From Aeromonas veronii bv. veronii (GTDB lineage: Bacteria > Pseudomonadota > Gammaproteobacteria > Enterobacterales > Aeromonadaceae), in contig NZ_CDDK01000041.1 of assembly GCF_000820225.1 (NCBI RefSeq), positions 26,162-90,161 of the forward strand: 64,000 nucleotides of DNA. Direction: 5' to 3'. The notes under the pieces were generated by a model. The model was not told the DNA's origin, ran no database searches, and saw only the letters and a list, made by a program, of their open reading frames with translations. Each line of letters starts with the position of its first letter. The first letter of the stretch is position 1. Positions 53,229-62,291 of the stretch are shown here, piece by piece. The translations under genes were made by a program, and so were the position numbers.

Positions 53229-55283
53229 ATGTCGAATCTCTTCAAGGCGGCCCTGCTACTGGGCGGTCTGCTGTGGCAATCCATGGGATTGGCCAGCGAC
53301 ACGGGCTGGCTCACCAGCCCACAGAATGATCACGCCCGGGTACGGCTGCAGGCCGACCGCAGCACGGCAGATCAGACCCGCATCCTGCTCGATGTCGAGC
53401 TGGAGTCGGGCTGGAAAACCTACTGGCACAGCCCGGGAGAAGGGGGCATTGCCCCCCAGATCCTGTGGGACGAGCCGGTCGGAGACTTTCAGTGGCGCTG
53501 GCCGGTGCCACGCCACTTCGAGGTAGCTGGGCTCAGCACCCAGGGTTATCAGGGGGACGTGACCTTCCCCCTCAGCCTCAACTACCCAACTGGGCAACCG
53601 CTCAAGGGAACTCTACGCCTCTCCACCTGCAGCAATGTCTGCATCCTGACCGACTTCCCCTTCACCCTCACGGTGGATGGGCAGGCCCCAGCCGACTTCG
53701 ATTTTGCCTGGGCGAAGGCGATGAGTACCCTGCCCCAGCAATTGCCTGCCGAAACCCGGGTCGAGCTCGGTTATCAGCACAACCAACTGCAACTGCGCGC
53801 CGAGCGGGCAGAGGGCTGGCAATCACCAGCGCTCTTTATCGACGCTCTGGAGGGGGCCGAGTTTGGTAAACCGGCGCTTGAGGTTGAGGGCAACACCCTG
53901 ATCGCCCGGGTGCCGGTGAGCGATGGCTGGCAGGGGGATGCGCCGGATCTGCGCGGCCAATCCCTCGGCCTGCTGCTCACCAGTGGCGAACAGGCGTGGC
54001 AGGGCAAGGGGACGATCGGCGCGCCACTCGCACTGCCCAACCAGAGTCATTCGCTGTTCTGGCTGCTGGGAGCAGCGCTGCTCGGCGGCCTGATCCTCAA
54101 CCTGATGCCCTGCGTGCTGCCGGTGCTGGCGCTCAAGCTGGGAACTGTGCTGCAACATCAGGATCGTGAACAGGGAACGGTGCGCAAGCAGTTCCTCGCC
54201 GCCAGCGCCGGGATCATCGCCTCCTTCTGGGTGCTGGCGGCCATGAGCAGTCTGCTGCGCGCCCCCGGCTTCGGAATGAGTGGGGCAGTCGGCTGGGGCA
54301 TCCAGTTCCAGAGCGCCAGTTTTATCGGCTTGATGGTGCTGGTGACCCTGCTGTTTTGCGCCAACCTGCTGGGGCTGTTCGAGATCCGCCTGCCCAGCGC
54401 CCTCAGCACACGCCTTGCCACCAGCGGCGGCAACGGCCTCGGCGGTCACTTCCTGCAGGGGAGCTTCGCCACTCTGCTGGCGACCCCCTGCTCGGCCCCC
54501 TTCCTCGGCACTGCGGTGGCCTTTGCGCTGGCGGCGCCGCTCGGCCAGCTCTGGCTGATCTTCACCGCGCTCGGAATTGGCATGAGCCTGCCCTGGCTGC
54601 TGGTGGCGGCCCTGCCACGGCTCGCCCTCTGGCTGCCGAAACCGGGGCGCTGGATGAACCATCTGCGCATCCTGCTCGGCCTGATGATGCTGGGCTCCAG
54701 CCTCTGGCTCACCAGCCTGCTCGACAACCATCTCGGCAGCTATGCCACCGGCTGGCTGATGGTTGCCATGCTGCTGGCACTGCTGACTGGCATAGTCTGG
54801 CGTTACGGCATGCGCGGCTTCACGCTGGCGATCGCCCTTACCGCCCTGATTGGCAGCCCCCTGCTGCTGAGTGGCGCCTTTAGCGCGCAGGGCTCGGCCA
54901 GCGTTGACAAGGTGGTCTGGCAGCCGCTCTCCGAACGCGCCATCGCCGATGCGCTGGCCCAGAACAAGCGGGTCTTTATCGATGTCACCGCCGACTGGTG
55001 CGTTACCTGCAAGGCCAACAAATACAACGTGTTGCTGCGCGATGAGGTGCAACTGGTCCTCTCGGCCCCCGATGTGGTGGCCCTGCGCGGCGATTGGAGC
55101 AAACCAAGCGACACCATCGCCGCCTTCCTGCGTAAGCGGGGTGCGGCAGCCGTCCCCTTCAACCAGATTTACGGCCCGGAGTTGCCGCAGGGGGTCACGC
55201 TGTCACCCCTGCTTGACAAGGACGATCTGCTGACCACATTGCACAAGGCTGGCCTGCTTCAGGCTGGCACCACCCGATTTTAA
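53229..55283 (+). CDS. scsB: ScsB, DsbD-like thiol:disulfide interchange membrane protein
   Basis: 684 residues. Signal peptide, two periplasmic DsbD-alpha-like domains (about 25-270), an eight-helix membrane core with the reactive Cys295 ('LMPCVLP') and Cys421 ('ATPCSAP'), and a C-terminal thioredoxin-like domain with CVTC (591-594). It carries electrons from cytoplasmic thioredoxin across the membrane to ScsC and partners. Followed nine bases later by scsC. Confidence 0.9.
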   Translation: MSNLFKAALLLGGLLWQSMGLASDTGWLTSPQNDHARVRLQADRSTADQTRILLDVELESGWKTYWHSPGEGGIAPQILWDEPVGDFQWRWPVPRHFEVAGLSTQGYQGDVTFPLSLNYPTGQPLKGTLRLSTCSNVCILTDFPFTLTVDGQAPADFDFAWAKAMSTLPQQLPAETRVELGYQHNQLQLRAERAEGWQSPALFIDALEGAEFGKPALEVEGNTLIARVPVSDGWQGDAPDLRGQSLGLLLTSGEQAWQGKGTIGAPLALPNQSHSLFWLLGAALLGGLILNLMPCVLPVLALKLGTVLQHQDREQGTVRKQFLAASAGIIASFWVLAAMSSLLRAPGFGMSGAVGWGIQFQSASFIGLMVLVTLLFCANLLGLFEIRLPSALSTRLATSGGNGLGGHFLQGSFATLLATPCSAPFLGTAVAFALAAPLGQLWLIFTALGIGMSLPWLLVAALPRLALWLPKPGRWMNHLRILLGLMMLGSSLWLTSLLDNHLGSYATGWLMVAMLLALLTGIVWRYGMRGFTLAIALTALIGSPLLLSGAFSAQGSASVDKVVWQPLSERAIADALAQNKRVFIDVTADWCVTCKANKYNVLLRDEVQLVLSAPDVVALRGDWSKPSDTIAAFLRKRGAAAVPFNQIYGPELPQGVTLSPLLDKDDLLTTLHKAGLLQAGTTRF

Positions 55284-55292
55284 GGAGCAACC

Positions 55293-56036
55293 ATGAAACC
55301 GACTCTGAGCGCCCTGACCCTGCTGGCCTCCCTTTCTGCAACCCTGCTGGCCCCGGCCCTGCACGCCGCCCCTTTCACCCCGGAGCAGGAGGCGCGCATC
55401 AAGGAGCTGATCCGCGAGACCCTGATCGCCAACCCCAAGATCCTCGACGAGGCCGCCGAATCCTGGGAGAAACAGAACGCGGCAGCCCAGGAGGCGCAGC
55501 TTGGCAACTTCATCAAGGGCAACAAGGATGTGCTGTTCAACAGCGCCACCAGCCCGCGCCTCGGCGCCAAGAACCCCAAGCTGACGCTGGTACTGTTCAC
55601 CGACTACAACTGCCCCTACTGCAAGCAGTTCGATCCCCAGCTGACCAAACTGCTCAAGGCCTATCCGGACGATCTGGGGCTGGTGATCAAGCTGCTGCCG
55701 TTCAAGGGGCAGACCTCCGCCAAAGCGGCCCAATACAGCCTGACCCTGTGGCAGCAAGATCCCGCCCGCTTCCTCACCCTGCACGACAAGCTGATGAGCA
55801 AGCAGGGGATGTTGACCGAGGCGGACATCAACAAGGCGCTGGCCGCCACCGGCAACACCGCGCTCAAACCGGCCGCCAAGGCGACCGAAGAGCTGCGCAA
55901 CAGCCTGCGCATCGGCACCATTCTGGGGGTACAGGGCACACCGGCGACGCTTATCGGCAACCAGCTGGTGCCGGGCGCCATCCCCTATGAGGAGCTGGAG
56001 CAACTGGTGAAGGCCGAACTGGCCAAGCAGGGGTAA
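55293..56036 (+). CDS. scsC: ScsC, periplasmic DsbA/DsbG-like thiol oxidoreductase
   Basis: 247 residues. Signal peptide ending 'LHAAP', an N-terminal helical part that mediates oligomerisation in relatives ('EARIKELIRETLIANPKILDEAAESWEKQ'), and a thioredoxin fold with CPYC (107-110) and the cis-Pro segment 'GVQGTPATLIG'. It is kept reduced by ScsB and protects or isomerises Cys proteins under copper stress. Confidence 0.9.
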   Translation: MKPTLSALTLLASLSATLLAPALHAAPFTPEQEARIKELIRETLIANPKILDEAAESWEKQNAAAQEAQLGNFIKGNKDVLFNSATSPRLGAKNPKLTLVLFTDYNCPYCKQFDPQLTKLLKAYPDDLGLVIKLLPFKGQTSAKAAQYSLTLWQQDPARFLTLHDKLMSKQGMLTEADINKALAATGNTALKPAAKATEELRNSLRIGTILGVQGTPATLIGNQLVPGAIPYEELEQLVKAELAKQG

Positions 56037-56039
56037 GGG

Positions 56040-56555
56040 ATGACCACCAATCCTCAACCCCGCTGGCGCCGCTGGGGCAAGGAGGCGCTCTGGCTGCTGC
56101 TGATAGCGCTGGTCATCTCGACCCTGCTCGATCTGTGGCGCAGCCCGACCCTGCCGGAGGGAGCGATGAGCGCCCCCGTCACCCTGCAGGATGGCACCAG
56201 TACGGATCTCGCCACCCTGAGCCGCGGCAAGCCGCTGCTGGTTTACTACTGGGCCAGCTGGTGCGGCGTCTGCCGTTTCACCACCCCGGCCGTGCAGCAG
56301 CTCTGGCAAGAGGGGGAAAACGTGTTGACGGTGGCGCTGCGCTCCGGCAATTCGGAGCAGTTAGCCAAGGGGATGAGCAAGAAGGGGCTCACCTTCCCGA
56401 CCCACAACGACGAGTCGGGAGCGCTGGCCGCCAAGTGGCAGGTAGGGGTCACCCCGACTTTCCTCGTCATCAGGGATGGGACGCTTGTGAGCAGCACCAC
56501 CGGCTGGAGCTCGAAGTGGGGCTTGCAGCTGCGGCTCTGGTGGGCATCGCTCTAG
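56040..56555 (+). CDS. scsD: ScsD, membrane-anchored TlpA-like disulfide protein
   Basis: 171 residues. One N-terminal membrane helix (about 17-35) and a periplasmic thioredoxin domain with CGVC (75-78, 'WASWCGVCRFTTPAV') and cis-Pro 'VGVTPTFLVI'. Last gene of the operon, three bases after scsC, followed by a terminator. Confidence 0.9.
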   Translation: MTTNPQPRWRRWGKEALWLLLIALVISTLLDLWRSPTLPEGAMSAPVTLQDGTSTDLATLSRGKPLLVYYWASWCGVCRFTTPAVQQLWQEGENVLTVALRSGNSEQLAKGMSKKGLTFPTHNDESGALAAKWQVGVTPTFLVIRDGTLVSSTTGWSSKWGLQLRLWWASL

Positions 56556-56580
56556 CCACGCAACTTCGTTGCCTGCAACA

Positions 56581-56607
56581 GGGCCATCCCACCGGATGGC
56601 CCTTTTT
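56581..56607 (+). terminator. Intrinsic terminator after scsD
   Basis: Stem gggccatcc/ggatggccc with a CACC loop and six T. Confidence 0.9.
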
Positions 56608-56631
56608 TATGCCGACCTTTTTATCCCGACA

Positions 56632-57456
56632 TCAGACGGGGAGCTGCATCCCGCGCACCTGCTCCAACAGGGCGGTCACCGCTGCCGAGCGCAGCGCATC
56701 GGGGGCGTAGCAGAGCCCCACCCGCCGCTTGAAGGAAGAGGCCGCCAGCTCGGCGACCGTACAACCGGGCGGACAAAGCGAACGGGGCAACCAGGCGATC
56801 CCCGCCCCGGCGGCCACCATGGTCGCCGCCAGTCGCAGCGACCCCGCCCGCCGTGGATAGAGCGGCGCCTGATTGCCGAGGATGGCGATCAGCCGCAGGT
56901 GGGAGTCGTGACGCAGGCAGGTGACCCAGGGCTCGTCCGCCAGCACCGCCGGGGTGAGCGCTCCCTTGCCCGTCAGCGGGTGATCCGGCGGCAGCACCAG
57001 CACAAACTCCTCCTCCAGCAGGGGGATAAAGAGCTCGTCACCGCAACGCAGGGATTCGCACCCCAGCCGCACATCGCCACAGCAGCCCTCCTCCAGGGTC
57101 AGCAGGATCTCCTCGTGGGCAAGCGCCCCTTGCACCAGCGCCCCCACCACGCCATCCCCCAGATCCGCCTCAATTCCCACCGTCAGCTCGAGGCAGGGGG
57201 AGGTTTCACGAAACTCGCGGGCGAGGGAGTCGGTATCGGCGATCAGCCGCTTGGCACGGGGATAGAGCCGGTGGGCAGCTTCAGTCCCCTCCACCCCGCG
57301 CGCCTGCCGCACAAACAGGGGCACCCCCAGCTCATCCTCCAGCGTCTTGATGGTGGTGGAGAGGGTGGGCTGGGTAATGAAAAGACGGGTGGCCGCCGCC
57401 GTGATGTTGCGCTCCTCGAAGACAGCCACAAACGCACGCAGGGTTCGCACATCCAT
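56632..57456 (-). CDS. LysR-family regulator
   Basis: 274 residues. HTH 'LRAFVAVFEERNITAAATRLFITQPTLSTTIKTLEDELGVPLFVR' and a two-lobed effector domain. ATG 57456 with AGGTG upstream is preferred over GTG 57465. It is divergent from the imine-reductase-like/SDR pair, the typical layout for a LysR activator of those genes. Confidence 0.87.
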   Translation of the reverse strand: MDVRTLRAFVAVFEERNITAAATRLFITQPTLSTTIKTLEDELGVPLFVRQARGVEGTEAAHRLYPRAKRLIADTDSLAREFRETSPCLELTVGIEADLGDGVVGALVQGALAHEEILLTLEEGCCGDVRLGCESLRCGDELFIPLLEEEFVLVLPPDHPLTGKGALTPAVLADEPWVTCLRHDSHLRLIAILGNQAPLYPRRAGSLRLAATMVAAGAGIAWLPRSLCPPGCTVAELAASSFKRRVGLCYAPDALRSAAVTALLEQVRGMQLPV

Positions 57457-57586
57457 AGAATTCACCTATACCAGACAGTCATAAAAGCCATTTTTCACGG
57501 CGACACGGGGCAAATATAGTGGCTTACCTGCCACAAGGCATCCCAATTTTCTATATCAGCGTCTATCAACACAGCCAGGAGCCATC

Positions 57587-58465
57587 ATGCGCCATCTCTC
57601 TGTCATCGGCCTCGGGGCCATGGGCTCCGCCCTCGCCACCACCTTGCTCAAGGCGGGCCATCCGGTCACCGTCTGGAATCGCAGTGCCGCCAAGGCCGCC
57701 CCGCTGCAAGCGCTGGGAGCGACTCTCGCCCCCTCGGTTGGCGCGGCTATTGCCGCAAGCGATATCACCCTTGTCTGCGTCGATAACTACTCCGTCAGCC
57801 AGCAGTTGCTGGACGAAGCCCGCGATGCGGTGGCGGGCAAACTGCTGGTGCAGCTCTCCACCGGCAGCCCACAGGGGGCCAGAGCGCTGGAGAGCTGGAG
57901 CCACGCCCACGGCGCCCGTTATCTCGATGGCGCCATCCTCTGCTTCCCGGATCAGATCGGCACCAGCGACGCCAGCATCATCTGCTCGGGGGCCAGCGCC
58001 GCCTTTAGCGAAGCCGAGCCTGTGCTGCGCCTGCTCGCCCCCACCCTCGACCATGTGGCCGAGGCGGTGGGCGCCGCCGCGGCGCAAGATTGTGCCGTCG
58101 CCGCCTACTTTGCTGGCGGTCTGCTCGGGGCCCTGCACGGCGCGCTCATTTGCGAGGCGGAAGGGCTGCCGGTGGCCAAGGTGTGCGCCCAGTTCAGCGA
58201 GCTCTCGCCCATTCTCGGTGGCGATGTGGCCCACCTTGGCAAGACGCTGGCGAGCGGTGATTTCGATCACCCCTACGCCAGCCTGAAAACCTGGAGCGCC
58301 GCCATCAGCCGCCTCGCAGGTCACGCCACCGATGCCGGGATCGACAGCCGCTTCCCGCGCTTTGCCGCCGATCTGTTTGAGGAAGGGGTGGCGCAAGGGT
58401 TTGGTCAGCAGGAGGTGTCGGCCCTCATCAAGGTGCTGCGGGCGCGCAATGGAGCGGCACAATGA
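57587..58465 (+). CDS. NAD(P)-binding protein, imine-reductase-like (beta-hydroxyacid dehydrogenase superfamily)
   Basis: 292 residues. Rossmann motif 'VIGLGAMGSALATTLLKAGHPVTVWNRS' (5-32). The segment 'LLVQLSTGSPQGARALESW' and 'GARYLDGAILCFPDQIG' match imine reductases rather than 6-phosphogluconate or hydroxyisobutyrate dehydrogenases. The Lys used by hydroxyacid dehydrogenases is not evident; the region corresponding to the active site reads 'AAQDCAVAAYFAGGLLGALHGAL'. It likely reduces a cyclic imine or a related carbonyl with NADPH. Its stop overlaps the SDR start. Confidence 0.82.
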   Translation: MRHLSVIGLGAMGSALATTLLKAGHPVTVWNRSAAKAAPLQALGATLAPSVGAAIAASDITLVCVDNYSVSQQLLDEARDAVAGKLLVQLSTGSPQGARALESWSHAHGARYLDGAILCFPDQIGTSDASIICSGASAAFSEAEPVLRLLAPTLDHVAEAVGAAAAQDCAVAAYFAGGLLGALHGALICEAEGLPVAKVCAQFSELSPILGGDVAHLGKTLASGDFDHPYASLKTWSAAISRLAGHATDAGIDSRFPRFAADLFEEGVAQGFGQQEVSALIKVLRARNGAAQ

Positions 58466-59214
58466 ACGAGCGGACCAACCACACCCCAATTGCACTGGTC
58501 ACCGGCGCCGCTGGCGGGATTGGCCGCCAGCTCTGTATCGGGCTGGCCGAGGCAGGTTATCGGGTGATCGCCACCGATCTGGCCCCTCACGCTTTCGACC
58601 ATCCCGAAATCCACTTTCATCCGCTCGATCTGCGGGATGAGCAGGCCATCGAACGCCTCTTTGCCGAGGTGCACGCGCAGCATGGCGGCATGCATCTGCT
58701 GATCAACAACGGCGCCATCAGCAAGTTCCACACCCGCTTCGAGGATCTGAGCACAGCCCAGTTCGATCAGGTGATGACGGTCAATGTGCGCGGCGCCATG
58801 CTCTGCGCCCGCGCCTTTGTGCAGGCCAACCGCGGGTTGCCCTATGGCCGCATCATCAATATCGCCTCCACCCGCTGGCAGCAGAACGAACCGGGTTGGG
58901 ATGCCTACGGCGCCTCCAAGGGGGCACTGGTAGCCCTCACCCAGTCCCTCGCCAACTCGCTGGCCGACCATCCCGTCACGGTCAATGCCATCAGTCCGGG
59001 CTGGATCCAGGCGGAGGATTACCACACCCTGACCGAGGCGGATCACCGCCAGCACCCGAGCGGCCGGGTCGGGCGCCCCGACGACATCACCCGCGCCTGC
59101 CTCTTTCTGGCGGATCCCCAGAACGACTTTATCAACGGCGCCAATCTGGTGGTCGATGGCGGGATGAGCAAGAAGATGATCTACCACACCTCCGCCTCCT
59201 TCTGGAAGGAGTAA
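58462..59214 (+). CDS. SDR-family oxidoreductase partnered with the imine-reductase-like gene
   Basis: 250 residues. TGAAGGIG nucleotide motif (14-21), 'LINNGAIS', Ser in 'NIASTRW', YGASK catalytic motif, and 'NAISPGWI'. It overlaps the previous gene by four bases (ATGA), so the two enzymes are made together and probably act on successive steps of one pathway. Substrate unknown. Confidence 0.85.
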   Translation: MNERTNHTPIALVTGAAGGIGRQLCIGLAEAGYRVIATDLAPHAFDHPEIHFHPLDLRDEQAIERLFAEVHAQHGGMHLLINNGAISKFHTRFEDLSTAQFDQVMTVNVRGAMLCARAFVQANRGLPYGRIINIASTRWQQNEPGWDAYGASKGALVALTQSLANSLADHPVTVNAISPGWIQAEDYHTLTEADHRQHPSGRVGRPDDITRACLFLADPQNDFINGANLVVDGGMSKKMIYHTSASFWKE

Positions 59215-59515
59215 CCCCTGCGGCGGCAGCCCGATTTGCGCTGCCGCTGACATATCCAGCCATCTCACCCCACACTTGCCCTGCCCGTTTTTTCATCGCT
59301 TTTGCCCCGCCGCCCTTGCACTGGCCAGACCGACTGGCAACAATAGACGCTCAACTGACACCTCTTCATCTCGCCCGTTAATTGATCGCCCAACTCATCG
59401 CGTTGGCGGGCTGTTTCCGTTAAAATGACGGGTTTTTGCCGTGCCTGGTTTGCCAATCCCCACCATCAGGCACTCGCAGCGTGAATCCTATGATGCCAGT
59501 GATGCAGGATCTGCC

Positions 59516-59800
59516 ATGAACAACTACTTTCGGGTGCTGGGCGTCAAGTCCAATGCCAGCGAAAACGACATCAAGAAAGCCTATCGTCGGCTGTCAAACC
59601 AGTACCACCCCGACAAGCTGCACGGGGCCAGTGAAGAAGAGAAAGAGCAGGCAGCCATCAAGCTGCACCAGGTAAAGCAGGCCTATGAAGTGCTGTCCGA
59701 TCCGAAACAGCGGGCCGCCTTTATCAAGGATTTCAACAACGTCATCGTGACCGACCCCGCCTCCGCCATGCAGGAGATGTGGGATCAGTTCTACCCCTGA
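59516..59800 (+). CDS. Short J-domain protein (class C DnaJ-like)
   Basis: 94 residues, essentially a lone J domain: helix I-II '[27 protein letters not shown]', HPD at 31-33, then '[21 protein letters not shown]' and a 20-residue tail ending 'MWDQFYP'. It should stimulate a DnaK-type ATPase and, through its tail, bring a specific client. It heads a four-gene operon with three unrecognised proteins. ATG 59516 has AGGA upstream. Confidence 0.9.
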   Translation: MNNYFRVLGVKSNASENDIKKAYRRLSNQYHPDKLHGASEEEKEQAAIKLHQVKQAYEVLSDPKQRAAFIKDFNNVIVTDPASAMQEMWDQFYP

Positions 59801-59823
59801 AACAGCAGGCAGAAAGAGCAACT

Positions 59824-60366
59824 ATGCAAAAGAGATGGGACCAGGCGCGGCTCAAGTCGCTGCAAAGCGATGCCAGCGAAAACATCGAATCCTACCGGGA
59901 TCAGGACGACCCCAAGGGGCTGGAACAGTTCACCGACCAGATGAAGAGCCTGCTGCTGGCCGATATGAGCATGCTGGAGTTTATGCCCGAGTATCTGCCG
60001 CTGGCCCTCTATGGCCGGGTGCAGTTCCCGGCCAAGGCCAAGTCGCAGTGGAACAAGTGGCTCACCAGCGGCGAGCAGCCGGGCTGGGACGAGTTCAAGG
60101 TGAGCGTCGGCTTCAACAACGCCGCCCTGCCGCTGGTCAAGGCGGTGCGGGCCCAGAGCGAAGATCAGCTGATGGAAGCCTGCGCCGTGCTGTTCCTGCT
60201 CGACAACCCGCTACCCCGCGGTAGCCACCGCGGCGATGACGACTATGAGCTGCGCGACGAAGAAGATGAAGACGGGGAAGATGCCGACGCCGACTACCAT
60301 GGCGGCAGTGACCGCTATGGTGATGACGACGGCGATCAGGATATGTACGACGAAGTCCGTTTCTAA
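59824..60366 (+). CDS. Unrecognised acidic-tailed protein of the J-protein operon
   Basis: 180 residues, soluble. The first 130 residues are helical with conserved-looking Trp/Pro segments ('[21 protein letters not shown]'). The last 45 residues are a low-complexity tail of Asp, Glu, Gly and Tyr ('[17 protein letters not shown]'). I do not recognise the family. It starts 23 bases after the J-protein stop, so they are probably co-transcribed. Confidence 0.75.
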   Translation: MQKRWDQARLKSLQSDASENIESYRDQDDPKGLEQFTDQMKSLLLADMSMLEFMPEYLPLALYGRVQFPAKAKSQWNKWLTSGEQPGWDEFKVSVGFNNAALPLVKAVRAQSEDQLMEACAVLFLLDNPLPRGSHRGDDDYELRDEEDEDGEDADADYHGGSDRYGDDDGDQDMYDEVRF

Positions 60367-60378
60367 TTGGGGCAAGGC

Positions 60379-61146
60379 ATGAGCAACAGTCTGATAGAAA
60401 TTACCGCCATCGAGATCAAAGAGCTGGCAGTTATCGAGCCGAAGCAGGCCAGCGAGAAGTTCGAACTGATCGCCAAGACCATGTCTGACGACCAGCTGGC
60501 AGAAGTGATTGAAAACATTGATATCGTTACCCTGACCCAGATCAACGGCCAGCACGACATCTCCTTCCCCTCCATCATCTCCGAGCTGATGACCCCGGAG
60601 CGGATCCGCGACATCGTCTGCCAGCAGCCCCTCTACTGGGAAGAGGCGATCAAGAACAACGCCGACGAGCTGCAACAGCACACCTTCGACTTCCTCAACT
60701 ACCTGATCCGCACCCAGGATAGCGAAGCCAAGCAGCGCGAGATCCTCGAGTGCGTGGCCGAAGATCCGGCCGGCCTCTTCTACCTCGCCATCCCCTTTAT
60801 CGAGTTCTATCGTGGCGATCGCTATGAAGAGGACGAAGGCTATCGCGACGTGCTGCACGCCGAAGAGGAAGACCTCGAAGAGTCCCTGCGCTACAGCGAG
60901 CGCCAGCAGAGTGAGGATGTCCACGACTACGCGCTGGATGACCCGCGCAGCCTCTTGATGCTCATTCGCGAGCTGGCCCCCGAGGTGGAGAAAGCCATCA
61001 AGGCGCTGCTGCGCAACGAGCACTCCACCTGGGACGGCATCATCAACAAGTTTGCCGCCGAGCTGGTGATGCAGGCCAAAGAGAAGAACAAGGTCGAGGA
61101 AGACGAGTACGGCGACGTCGACGACATGTTCAGCTTTCTGGATTAA
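60379..61146 (+). CDS. Unrecognised acidic protein of the J-protein operon
   Basis: 255 residues, soluble, strongly acidic ('EEDEGYRDVLHAEEEDLEESLRYSE') and helical, ending 'DEYGDVDDMFSFLD'. No recognisable motif. ATG 60379 with AAGG is preferred over TTG 60367. It starts 12 bases after the previous stop. The acidic character shared with its neighbour suggests a protein-protein or nucleic-acid-mimicking role, but this is only a guess. Confidence 0.75.
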   Translation: MSNSLIEITAIEIKELAVIEPKQASEKFELIAKTMSDDQLAEVIENIDIVTLTQINGQHDISFPSIISELMTPERIRDIVCQQPLYWEEAIKNNADELQQHTFDFLNYLIRTQDSEAKQREILECVAEDPAGLFYLAIPFIEFYRGDRYEEDEGYRDVLHAEEEDLEESLRYSERQQSEDVHDYALDDPRSLLMLIRELAPEVEKAIKALLRNEHSTWDGIINKFAAELVMQAKEKNKVEEDEYGDVDDMFSFLD

Positions 61147-61157
61147 GGAGCCCATTC

Positions 61158-62060
61158 ATGCAGTTAGTCATTCGCGATGCCAACCAGGGTCCCTTTCTGA
61201 CCCAGGTGCTGCGCTTTGGCCGCGACAACGAACTCTTGAGTCAGCAGCAGCTCGCCGCCATCAAGGGCAAGGCGGTGCTGATGAGCCTCAAATTCGCCGA
61301 CAAGTACTACAACAAGTACAAGATGCACCTGCTGGAGCAGGCGGCCCACGACGTCATCGGCGTGGTGAGCCTCGGTCTGCAGGAGCTCTCGGCGCGTGAT
61401 CCGGCCAAGGCGCTGGCGCTGCTGCAGGCGCCGGAAGGCCCCATCAAGCCGTTCCAGAAGGGCTGGTCGATGCTCATTACCGTCAGCCCCAAGCAGGCTG
61501 GCAACAGCCTCTACGGTGACGTGGATGCGCGGCTCTTGGACAAGATCTCGAGCCCGCCCGATGTGGAGGAGTGGCAAGGGTGGCAGGAGTACGAGAAGGC
61601 GCTGACCGAGCACAACAAGAGCCGTCTGATGGAACTCATCGACCAGCACTTCTTCGCCTGCGAGAGCGACCACCCCACCATGGAGGACAAGCTGGCCGAA
61701 GCGCTGCTCTACCGCATCCTCTGCGGCAAGGGCAGTGGCGCCGCCCCGCTCAAGGTGAAGCAGGATCTCAAGCGCAAACTGGCGCGGGAGATTGAGCTCG
61801 ACGAGAGCTGGTACGACACCGACTACCTCGCCGCCCAGCTCGCCCTGATGCTGAGCGCGCTGCCCGCCGACATGGCCGCCGCCCTGCGCCAGGAGCTGAG
61901 CCCGGGCTTTGTGCCCAATCTGCTGCACACCCTCGGCTTTGTGCGCCAGTACCAGCTGCTGCAAAAAGAGAACGCCTCGCCGGAGAAGCTCGACAACATC
62001 GAGATGCGCGCCGGTCTCAAGCACCCGCTGCTCGGCTGGCCGCTCTACCACGACTTCTAA
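61158..62060 (+). CDS. Unrecognised protein closing the J-protein operon
   Basis: 300 residues, soluble, helical. The N-terminus reads 'LVIRDANQGPFLTQVLRFGRDNELL' and includes a basic stretch 'LKFADKYYNKYKMHLLEQAAHDVIGV'; the C-terminus ends 'GLKHPLLGWPLYHDF'. No known domain is recognised. AAGGAG before the ATG, 11 bases after the third gene. A GC-rich terminator follows. Confidence 0.75.
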   Translation: MQLVIRDANQGPFLTQVLRFGRDNELLSQQQLAAIKGKAVLMSLKFADKYYNKYKMHLLEQAAHDVIGVVSLGLQELSARDPAKALALLQAPEGPIKPFQKGWSMLITVSPKQAGNSLYGDVDARLLDKISSPPDVEEWQGWQEYEKALTEHNKSRLMELIDQHFFACESDHPTMEDKLAEALLYRILCGKGSGAAPLKVKQDLKRKLAREIELDESWYDTDYLAAQLALMLSALPADMAAALRQELSPGFVPNLLHTLGFVRQYQLLQKENASPEKLDNIEMRAGLKHPLLGWPLYHDF

Positions 62061-62090
62061 GGCCGCTTTCGCCGCCCATCAGTCGCACCA

Positions 62091-62118
62091 CAACGCCCGG
62101 CCCGCCGGGCGTTGTTCT
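62091..62118 (+). terminator. Probable terminator of the J-protein operon
   Basis: Eleven-base perfect stem caacgcccggc/gccgggcgttg with a CC loop, followed by TTCT. The T-tract is short. Confidence 0.65.
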
Positions 62119-62267
62119 ATCCTCCCCTCACACTCTCGACAGCAGAGAGGGAACACACGCAAGTCACCCCGGGGTTGCCCCTTATCTTCCCGATATTTAT
62201 TCACTCAATGCCCAGGGATGAATAAACAACCTGCAATACAGCAACTTGGCGACAGCTGCGTTTCGGG

Positions 62268-62291
62268 ACAAAAAAGCGGGACGCAGATCCC
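62268..62291 (-). terminator. Orphan minus-strand intrinsic terminator
   Basis: On the minus strand gcggga/tcccgc with a 6-base loop is followed by six T. No minus-strand gene lies upstream of it for over 1.7 kb, to the window edge. Confidence 0.6.
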
